NCBI GenBank assembly: GCA_014802705.1
Contig: JAAVBR010000062.1
Span: 1 to 11,003, forward strand
Direction: 5' to 3'
From: a bacterium
GTDB lineage: Bacteria > Pseudomonadota > Alphaproteobacteria > Rs-D84
Length of the DNA: 11,003 nt
This document shows positions 5,999 to 11,003 of this stretch, piece by piece (position 1 is the first letter of the stretch; each line of letters starts with the position of its first letter). The position numbers and the translations under genes are program-made. The notes below the pieces were generated by a model. That model saw only the letters and a program-made list of their open reading frames with translations. It ran no database searches and was not told the origin of the DNA.

Positions 5999-7090
5999 TT
6001 ATTCCGCATCATCCATCGGGGCCCCATCGTCGTCCGACGCGTCATCGTCCGCGGGACCGGTGGTCATTTCCTCTGCTATGCCGTTCGCCCGCGCCATGAT
6101 TTTATCCAGCAATTCTTTTTGCGCCTCTTCATGATCACGCAGCCATTGACGCGCGTTCGCCTCGCCCTGGCCCATGCGTTCGTTGTTGTATGAATAGAAA
6201 CTGCCCGCCTTTTCAATCAGGTCATATTTCACACCCATATCCAGGATTTCGCTGATGCGACTAATCCCTTCGCCGTACATGATTTTGAAATCAACGGTCC
6301 GGAACGGCGGGGCCACTTTGTTTTTCACAACCTTGACCCGGGTTTCGTTCCCGACGACGTTTTCTTTGTCTTTGATCTGGCCCGTGCGGCGAATATCCAA
6401 ACGCACCGACGCATAGAACTTTAACGCGTTCCCGCCCGATGTCGTTTCGGGATTGCCGAACATCACACCGATCTTCATACGAATCTGGTTGATAAAGATC
6501 AACAACGTGTTGCTGCGCGACACAGATCCCGCCAGTTTTTTCAAACTCTGGCTCATCAATCGGGCGGTCGTCCCGACAAAGGAATCGCCCATATTGCCTT
6601 CTAATTCCGCCTTGGGCACCAGGGCCGCCACAGAATCGATCACGACGACGTCCACCGCCCCGGATTTGACCAGCGTATCGGTGATTTCCAACGCCTGTTC
6701 CCCGGAATCAGGTTGCGAGATGATTAAATTCGACACATCCACGCCCAGTTTTTTGGCGTACGACGGATCCAGCGCATTTTCCGCATCGATATAGGCGCAC
6801 GTGCCGCCTTTCTTTTGCGCCTCGGCCACGGCATGCAGGGCCAGCGTCGTTTTCCCCGAACTTTCGGGCCCATAAATTTCGATAATACGCCCGCGCGGAT
6901 ACCCGCCGATCCCCAACGCGATGTCCAACCCCAAGGAGCCCGAGGATATGGCCTCAATACTCTGTTGGGTGCCATCGCCCATTTTCATGATTGCTTCTTT
7001 GCCAAATTGCTTTTGAATTTGGGCCAATGCCGATTCCAAGGCCGGATTTTTGGCCGGCGCGGCATCTTTGGTGACTTCTTTCTTTGCCAT
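5999..7090 (-). CDS. recA: RecA recombinase
   Basis: RecA forms ATP-dependent filaments on single-stranded DNA, catalyses strand exchange and triggers LexA self-cleavage. All core elements are present in 363 residues: Walker A GPESSGKT at 74-81, catalytic E104 in IDAENALDP, Walker B VVVIDS at 148-153, the L1 and L2 DNA loops (around 157-165 and 201-218), and the RecA signature ALKFYASVR at 222-230. The C-terminus is the usual acidic tail (DDDASDDDGAPMDDAE). Residue 105 is Asn where many RecA proteins have His (EHALDP), a mild variation. The start ATG 7090 has AAAGGGGA at good spacing. Two glycan genes follow on the same strand. The N-terminal extension of about eight residues relative to E. 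coli RecA is normal for this group. Confidence 0.99.
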   Translation of the reverse strand: MAKKEVTKDAAPAKNPALESALAQIQKQFGKEAIMKMGDGTQQSIEAISSGSLGLDIALGIGGYPRGRIIEIYGPESSGKTTLALHAVAEAQKKGGTCAYIDAENALDPSYAKKLGVDVSNLIISQPDSGEQALEITDTLVKSGAVDVVVIDSVAALVPKAELEGNMGDSFVGTTARLMSQSLKKLAGSVSRSNTLLIFINQIRMKIGVMFGNPETTSGGNALKFYASVRLDIRRTGQIKDKENVVGNETRVKVVKNKVAPPFRTVDFKIMYGEGISRISEILDMGVKYDLIEKAGSFYSYNNERMGQGEANARQWLRDHEEAQKELLDKIMARANGIAEEMTTGPADDDASDDDGAPMDDAE

Positions 7091-7119
7091 CTGTTTTCCC
7101 CTTTCGTTTTGATACGCCC

Positions 7120-7148
7120 ATCATAGCAATTGGGGCGGCCCCAATCAA
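7120..7148 (-). promoter_or_regulatory. Predicted recA promoter
   Basis: On the minus strand, TTGATT (7143-7148) and TATGAT (7120-7125) are separated by exactly 17 bp. Transcription would begin near 7113 and give a leader of about 23 nt carrying the recA ribosome binding site. This is the best promoter-like pair between the MFS stop (7183) and recA. Confidence 0.65.
7129..7145. promoter_or_regulatory. 17-bp palindrome in recA promoter, candidate operator
   Basis: ATTGGGGC - G - GCCCCAAT is a perfect palindrome with 8-bp arms. It fills most of the spacer and covers three bases of the -35 box of the predicted recA promoter. It is not followed by a T tract on either strand, so it is a poor terminator candidate. 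Its position is where a LexA operator would be expected, but it does not resemble the GTTC-N7-GTTC box of Alphaproteobacteria. Regulator identity is unknown. Confidence 0.5.
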
Positions 7149-7182
7149 TAAAAATATCGGGAAAAGATTCCGGCACCCATCC

Positions 7183-8367
7183 CTATTTCCGGGACCATAA
7201 AACCAGCGTTGCCCCCACCCCCACGGCCGCCGTGACGTACCATACGGCCGCGGTCGTCCCAAAGACCGTGATACACGCCGCCGCCGCCATCGGCGCCAGG
7301 ACATTCGGCAAATTCACACTGGTGCGGAAAATACCATAGAAACGGTTTTGTTCGGTCTTTTTGACCGTGTCAAAGAACAACAGGTCATGCACCGATTCCA
7401 TGCACGCCCCCGAAATTTGCCACAGAACAAAGATCGCCAGCAAGGGCACCCCCGTCATAAAGGTGGCCCCCACCGAAAACGCCGCAAAGGACAAAAACCC
7501 GATCGTCAGCCATAATTTCGGCCCAAAACGCCGCACCAGGCGCCCCATCGGTTCGGTCAAGATAATGTACGGCACAATCCCCAGCGTCAACACCATGCCC
7601 AACGTATCTTTGGAAAAACCGTTTTCTACGACCACAATCGGCACATAGAGGTAACGCATCGCCCGCAGGGAATAATACCCAAAATTCACGATATAGGCCC
7701 GCAGCATCCCATCCCGGCGAAAGAACGCCACCGTATTGCGATACAGCGCCCGCATCGTCGTGCGCGGGGATACGCGGCGGATCTTTTTTTCTTCTTGCAC
7801 GATGCCGAAATATTTAAAGAACAGCCATCCGCCCGCATAGATCAGGGCCGACGCAAAAAACGCCGCCCGATTGTTAAACCACCCGGCGATCGTCACCGCA
7901 ATCATCGGCGCCAACAACGCCCCGATATTCAACCATAAATGATACCGGGCATTTAATTTCGCCATCCCAATATTTTTCGAGAAATCCGCCATAAACAGCG
8001 GAATCAGAACGCCCACCAACGTAATCGCGATGCCTGTTGTGAAATCCAGCGCGATAAAGGTCCCCGGCTTGATCGAAAAGCCCATCATCGCATAGCAGAC
8101 CGCCAGCATCAGCATGGAAAAATAAAACAAACGCGCCTTGGAAAAATAGCGGAATAATTCGGGCGCCGTCAATCCCACAATCATGCAAAACGCCGCGTAT
8201 CCCGCCACATAGACGCCAACCACCGCCGACGATCGAAAGATCTCTAAAATCACCAGGGAATAGACCGCATTGTAAATCCCATCGGCAAAACCGGTAAACA
8301 ACCCCAGATTCGCAAACGAAAATCCGGTCACTTTATCTTTGACAGAAATATATTTATCTTTGGCCAT
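7183..8367 (-). CDS. MFS transporter, substrate unknown
   Basis: The 394-residue product has about twelve hydrophobic segments in two halves split by a basic cytoplasmic loop (EEKKIRRVSPRTT), the major facilitator layout. PMGRLVRRFGPK in the second half resembles the MFS motif-A repeat between helices 8 and 9. It should be an inner-membrane secondary transporter; nothing in the sequence names the substrate. ATG 8367 is chosen over the upstream in-frame ATG at 8400, because 33 nt of the longer version (8368-8400) contain a TGnTATAAT extended -10 box for this gene, and the protein reads naturally from MAKDKYISV. The gene is divergent from ruvC and upstream of recA. A weak GGAA/TTCC hairpin after the stop is not convincing as a terminator, so some readthrough into recA is possible. 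Confidence 0.9.
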   Translation of the reverse strand: MAKDKYISVKDKVTGFSFANLGLFTGFADGIYNAVYSLVILEIFRSSAVVGVYVAGYAAFCMIVGLTAPELFRYFSKARLFYFSMLMLAVCYAMMGFSIKPGTFIALDFTTGIAITLVGVLIPLFMADFSKNIGMAKLNARYHLWLNIGALLAPMIAVTIAGWFNNRAAFFASALIYAGGWLFFKYFGIVQEEKKIRRVSPRTTMRALYRNTVAFFRRDGMLRAYIVNFGYYSLRAMRYLYVPIVVVENGFSKDTLGMVLTLGIVPYIILTEPMGRLVRRFGPKLWLTIGFLSFAAFSVGATFMTGVPLLAIFVLWQISGACMESVHDLLFFDTVKKTEQNRFYGIFRTSVNLPNVLAPMAAAACITVFGTTAAVWYVTAAVGVGATLVLWSRK

Positions 8368-8376
8368 AGTGTCCCG

Positions 8377-8385
8377 ATTATACCA
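8377..8385 (-). promoter_or_regulatory. Extended -10 promoter of the MFS gene
   Basis: The minus strand reads TGGTATAAT, an exact match to the extended -10 consensus TGnTATAAT. The predicted transcription start is about 8370, only about 3 nt before ATG 8367, so the mRNA would be almost leaderless. No good -35 is seen, which is normal for extended -10 promoters. Confidence 0.6.
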
Positions 8386-8420
8386 CAAACATCGGCACAA
8401 ATAAATTGTATTTATTTTCT

Positions 8421-8449
8421 TTGATCCGGATGCCCAAATCCTTTATACT
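8421..8449 (+). promoter_or_regulatory. Predicted ruvC promoter
   Basis: TTGATC (8421-8426) and TATACT (8444-8449) are separated by exactly 17 bp. The expected transcription start, about 7 nt after the -10 box, coincides with the A of the ruvC ATG at 8456, which predicts a leaderless mRNA. The GGGGG at 8450-8454 is too close to the ATG to act as a normal ribosome binding site. Confidence 0.6.
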
Positions 8450-8455
8450 GGGGGC

Positions 8456-8935
8456 ATGACACGTATATTGGGGATTGACCCCGGATTATTACATACCGGT
8501 TGGGCCGTGATCGACAGTCAGGGCGCCACCCGTCATTATGTGGCCAGCGGTGTGATTTTGCCGTCCGCCAAACTGCCCATGGCGGCGCGGCTGGCCACCA
8601 TCTTTCGTGGGGTGGACGAATTATGCGCCACATATTCGCCCGACGCGTGCAGTATTGAAATCATCTTTGTAAACCAAAATCCGAAAACAACACTGGCCCT
8701 GGGACAGGCGCGGGCGGCCGCCATCGTGGCGGTGGCCAATCGGGACATTGATGTGTTTGAATATGAACCGAATAAGATTAAAAAGGCCCTGACGTCGGCG
8801 GGACATGCCGACAAAGACGCGATTACCAAAATGGTGCGTCTGTTGTTGCCCATGGCCGCGCCCAAGTCCCCGGACGAGGCTGACGCCATCGCCATCGCCC
8901 TGGCGCACAGCAATATGATGCGTTTTACGCTCTAA
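8456..8935 (+). CDS. ruvC: RuvC Holliday junction resolvase
   Basis: RuvC cuts Holliday junctions made during recombination, working as a dimer with the RuvAB branch-migration motor. The RNase H-like fold is clear and all four catalytic acids are visible: D8 (ILGIDPG), E68 (SIEIIFVNQNP), D140 and D143 (DEADAIAIA). The LALGQARAAAI helix (80-90) and the EYEPNKIKKAL segment (102-112) are also typical. At 159 residues it is slightly short compared with about 170-175 in many relatives, with the loss at the C-terminus beyond the last catalytic helix. It is usually followed by ruvA and ruvB, but here the next gene is an unrelated small membrane ORF. It is divergent from the MFS gene. Confidence 0.97.
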   Translation: MTRILGIDPGLLHTGWAVIDSQGATRHYVASGVILPSAKLPMAARLATIFRGVDELCATYSPDACSIEIIFVNQNPKTTLALGQARAAAIVAVANRDIDVFEYEPNKIKKALTSAGHADKDAITKMVRLLLPMAAPKSPDEADAIAIALAHSNMMRFTL

Positions 8936-8984
8936 CCCCGGCTGGGATTGGTTCCTATTTATCTTTGGGGGCGCGCCTGATAAC

Positions 8985-9302
8985 ATGCCCCATACGATGA
9001 AAGGATGCAGACACTATTTTTCACAAATGGATCACACATTGCGGCAACAGACGCGCGCCTGGGTCGGGGGATTTGTGCTCAATTCTGTATGCGTCATGGC
9101 GGCGACCGCGGCGGTGCTGTGGTGGGATGCGGGGCCGGCCATGGCCCGGGCATGCGGCGCCACCGGGGATGCCGATGTGTACGTGACGCGCGGTCTGATG
9201 ACCTGGGGCGTGGGCGGCGTTTTAATCTTTTTAATCCCGGCCCTGGCCACCCATTGGGCCCGCGGCCGCATCATTCCCAAACCAAAAAAACACATCAAAT
9301 AA
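8985..9302 (+). CDS. Small membrane protein, unknown function
   Basis: Not recognised. The frame encodes up to 105 residues. From about residue 26, VGGFVLNSVCVMAATAAVLW and later WGVGGVLIFLIPALATHW look like two membrane helices. Between them is a short loop with two cysteines possible on either side, and the tail is strongly basic (RGRIIPKPKKHIK), which should lie in the cytoplasm. The start is uncertain: ATG 8985, ATG 8997 and ATG 9027 are all possible, and codon use looks more coding-like from 9027 on. It follows ruvC by 49 nt on the same strand and ends directly before a strong terminator, which supports it as a real transcribed gene. A competing frame at 9005-9406 is rejected. Confidence 0.5.
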   Translation: MPHTMKGCRHYFSQMDHTLRQQTRAWVGGFVLNSVCVMAATAAVLWWDAGPAMARACGATGDADVYVTRGLMTWGVGGVLIFLIPALATHWARGRIIPKPKKHIK

Positions 9303-9328
9303 AAAATCCCGGGGATTCCCGGGATTTT
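9303..9328. terminator. Bidirectional rho-independent terminator
   Basis: AAAATCCCGGG and CCCGGGATTTT form a perfect 11-bp stem with the loop GATT. The plus strand leaves TTTT at the end of the stem; the minus strand leaves TTTTTT. It separates the converging small membrane ORF (stop 9302) and secB (stop at 9346), and should be stronger for secB. Confidence 0.85.
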
Positions 9329-9345
9329 AAGACAGGGCGCACCCC

Positions 9346-9807
9346 TTATTGGTTGGCGGCGGGTGCCGCAGGCGCCGCGGCGCCGCCCGCCTGTTTCTGG
9401 GCATAGAGTTGGGCGAAATCCACCGGCTGCATCGTAAAGGTCGGGAAACCCGATTCCGACGTCAGGCGCGTGATCAACGCGCGCACCGTCGGGAACAACA
9501 ATGTCGGCACATCGATCAGCAACGTACGCTTTTTGGCTTCTTCGTCTTTTTCTTCTTCCATCTGGACCAGGCCCGAGAACGTCGTATCAATCAAAAAGAT
9601 CGATTTGTCACCGGCCTCTAACTTCGAATGAACCTTGGTAATCAGATCCACCATAAACAAATTGTTGTCCGCGCCCTTGATCTGGATATCAATATTGATT
9701 TCCAATTTGGCCGGGGTATTTTCTTGTTTAAAGAACAATTCCGGGACATTCGGGCTTTCAAAAGAAATGTCTTTTAAAAATTGTGTAATAATGTTAAATT
9801 TAGCCAT
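9346..9807 (-). CDS. secB: SecB protein-export chaperone
   Basis: SecB is a tetrameric cytoplasmic chaperone that keeps preproteins unfolded and delivers them to SecA. The 153-residue product has the typical start FLKDISFESPNVPELF (about 10-25), the central beta strands (LEINIDIQIKGADN), and the conserved segment LLFPTVRALITRLTSESGFPTFTMQPVDFAQLY (about 103-135). The LLFP...R stretch contains the region linked to SecA and substrate binding. The C-terminus is Ala/Pro-rich and lacks the zinc-type tail because that belongs to SecA. AGGAG at spacing 9 nt supports ATG 9807. It is divergent from mltA and ends at the terminator 9303-9328. Confidence 0.97.
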   Translation of the reverse strand: MAKFNIITQFLKDISFESPNVPELFFKQENTPAKLEINIDIQIKGADNNLFMVDLITKVHSKLEAGDKSIFLIDTTFSGLVQMEEEKDEEAKKRTLLIDVPTLLFPTVRALITRLTSESGFPTFTMQPVDFAQLYAQKQAGGAAAPAAPAANQ

Positions 9808-9829
9808 GTGCGTTTGCTCCTTTTTTTGC

Positions 9830-9859
9830 GCATCATTTTATGATAATATAGCATCATAA
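9830..9859. promoter_or_regulatory. Repeat cluster in secB/mltA divergent promoter region
   Basis: GCATCAT occurs at 9830-9836 and again at 9851-9857, exactly 21 bp (two helical turns) apart. TTATGAT (9838-9844) and ATCATAA (9853-9859) form an inverted repeat, and ATCAT-TTT-ATGAT (9832-9844) a second one. They surround -10-like TATGAT and GATAAT sequences. This could be an operator, or simply AT-rich promoter sequence. Confidence 0.35.
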
Positions 9860-9891
9860 GAGATATTTTACAAGGTGGGGGAATAAAAAAA

Positions 9892-11003
9892 ATGATCTAT
9901 TTCACGCAAGCGTTAAAATCCGTGGGAAAATTTGCCGTGGTGGCGTCCTTGGCGGTGGCCTTGGCGGGTTGTGACCTGTCGGCGCCGACACGCGTCAAAT
10001 CCAGTGGCCGCGCCGTTGTGCCGGAAAACCTGGGGCGGGTGCCGTATTCGGCCCTGCCGGGGTGGAACGACGACGATGTGCGTTACGCCCTGCAAGCATT
10101 CCGCAACAGTTGCAAGGCCAAGATTCAATACACCGGCCGCGTGATCCCGGATCAGGCCTTGTTCGAAGAAAAATGCCGGAATTTACCGTCATCGTCGGCC
10201 GATGTGGCAACGGTGCGGGCCTGGTTTGAATCGAATTTTCAGCCCTATCAAATCTATGACGACAATGGGGACACCCGCGGGACATACACCGGTTATTATT
10301 CGCCGATTATCCCCGCATGCCGCACACGCACGGCGCAATGCAACGAACCCCTGATGGGGGTGCCGACCGACGGCCGGTCGTACAAGGGCGTCGCCAAAAA
10401 AGACATTGTGGATCAAAAAATCGGCCGCGTGTTGTATTGGGCCAACATTGTTGACGTGCAAAATATTCAAATCCAGGGCAGCGGGATGTTAAAACTGGAA
10501 GACGGATCACTGGTCAAACTGAACTTTGCCGCCGTCAACGATATGCCGTTTAAATCCATTGGCGATCAATTAAAGGCCAAGGGCATCCGCCCCGATAACG
10601 GCTATTCGGCGGACGCGGTCTGGACGTATTTAAAGGCGCACCCTGACATCGCCCGGGACGTGATCTATGGCAATCCACGCTATGTCTATTTCTATGAATC
10701 CGTGCCGCCGGATGTGATCGGGAAACTGGGCACGCCGCTGTCCAAGATCCGCAGTATCGCCATGGATGACACGATTTATACGTTGGGTCTGCCGGTGTAT
10801 ATCAGCACCAATCTGTCCGACGGCCGGGCGTTCCGGCGCCTGATGATCGCCCAGGATACCGGGTCAGCCATTCGCGGTTGGATCCGTGCCGACATCTTCT
10901 TTGGCAAAGGGGACGAAGCGTATCAATTGGCCCATGGCCAGCATGCCCAGGGCGAAATGTTTATCCTGATGCCCAAAGAATATGACTATGTCGCACCCCG
11001 AAA
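9892..11003 (+). CDS. mltA: Membrane-bound lytic transglycosylase A, 3' end cut
   Basis: MltA cleaves the glycan strands of peptidoglycan and forms 1,6-anhydromuramic acid. About 370 residues are visible; the reading frame leaves the window just before its expected end. The N-terminus is a lipoprotein signal with lipobox LAGC, so C27 should be lipidated. Family blocks follow: GTYTGYYSP (about residue 130), VDVQNIQIQGSGMLKLEDGS (around 188-207), NPRYVYFYES, LSKIRSIAMDD, and the 3D domain AQDTGSAIRGWIRADIFFG, with D322 as the expected catalytic aspartate and D334 conserved. The residue after the lipidated Cys is Asp, which in E. coli is an inner-membrane retention signal. GGTGGGGG about 10 nt before ATG 9892 is a fair ribosome binding site. 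It is divergent from secB. Confidence 0.95.
   Translation, partial: MIYFTQALKSVGKFAVVASLAVALAGCDLSAPTRVKSSGRAVVPENLGRVPYSALPGWNDDDVRYALQAFRNSCKAKIQYTGRVIPDQALFEEKCRNLPSSSADVATVRAWFESNFQPYQIYDDNGDTRGTYTGYYSPIIPACRTRTAQCNEPLMGVPTDGRSYKGVAKKDIVDQKIGRVLYWANIVDVQNIQIQGSGMLKLEDGSLVKLNFAAVNDMPFKSIGDQLKAKGIRPDNGYSADAVWTYLKAHPDIARDVIYGNPRYVYFYESVPPDVIGKLGTPLSKIRSIAMDDTIYTLGLPVYISTNLSDGRAFRRLMIAQDTGSAIRGWIRADIFFGKGDEAYQLAHGQHAQGEMFILMPKEYDYVAPR

Noticed and set aside
7091..7182. Canonical alphaproteobacterial SOS box (GTTC-N7-GTTC) before recA
   Set aside because: I looked on both strands and found no GTTC or GAAC in this interval; only the GC-rich palindrome is present.
8368..8400. N-terminal extension of the MFS transporter
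   Set aside because: It contains the gene's own extended -10 promoter box, and the first residues do not resemble a transporter N-terminus.
8430..8457. ATGCCC / GGGCAT inverted repeat around the ruvC -10 box
   Set aside because: Only 6-bp arms with a 16-bp spacer, one arm containing the start codon; it could easily arise by chance.
9005..9406. Alternative 133-codon plus-strand frame overlapping the small membrane ORF
   Set aside because: It runs through the strong terminator and into the antisense of secB. Its Gly/Arg/His/Cys-rich translation looks non-coding, while the other frame gives two clean membrane helices and stops right before the terminator.
1..11003. Recombinase, insertion sequence, CRISPR array, tRNA or rRNA
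   Set aside because: No integrase or invertase motifs, terminal repeats of a transposon, regularly spaced repeats or RNA-gene structures were seen. Any recombinase acting on the 23-bp repeats would have to be encoded elsewhere.

Overview
This window most likely comes from an alphaproteobacterium of moderate GC content. The reasons are a RecA and SecB of typical proteobacterial form and a secB / mltA head-to-head arrangement that recalls the secB - Tim44-like - mltA neighbourhood common in Alphaproteobacteria. The Tim44-like gene is absent here. No lineage below class can be supported from the sequence alone.

Left half (1-5977): a surface-glycan locus with six glycosyltransferase-type genes of different families. 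A GT61/DUF563-like gene runs off the left edge (minus). A divergent pair follows on the plus strand: an RgpF-like (rhamnan synthesis F) gene and a GT2_4-type gene. Three genes then lie on the minus strand: a GT4, a GT2 and a capsular-polysaccharide-synthesis (GT32-like) gene. The last two sit directly downstream of recA with no visible terminator, so recA, the Caps_synth-like gene and the GT2 gene probably share a transcript.

Right half (5999-11003): housekeeping genes. These are recA (minus), an MFS transporter (minus), ruvC (plus), a small two-helix membrane ORF (plus), secB (minus) and mltA (plus, cut by the window end). MFS/ruvC and secB/mltA are divergent pairs, and a strong bidirectional terminator separates the small ORF from secB.

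The most unusual feature lies at 3886-3992, between the GT2 and GT4 genes. A perfect 23-bp inverted repeat flanks only 52 bp. As written, the GT4 gene has no credible start (TTG or GTG without a ribosome binding site), and the upstream operon ends in a hairpin followed by a T tract. The opposite strand of the 52-bp segment carries a textbook AAGGA-6 nt-ATG. If the segment is flipped, this ATG reads in frame into GT4, giving a 400-residue protein, and the T tract of the terminator is removed. One small inversion would therefore switch both transcription readthrough and translation start of a surface glycosyltransferase, with the sequenced copy in the OFF state. This is an inference from sequence geometry. 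A G9 tract inside the GT61-like gene is a second, independent candidate for phase variation in the same locus.

Other points: a 17-bp palindrome fills the spacer and -35 edge of the predicted recA promoter, where no canonical alphaproteobacterial SOS box is visible. Three genes (ruvC, MFS, RgpF-like) have predicted promoters so close to their start codons that their mRNAs would be leaderless or nearly so.
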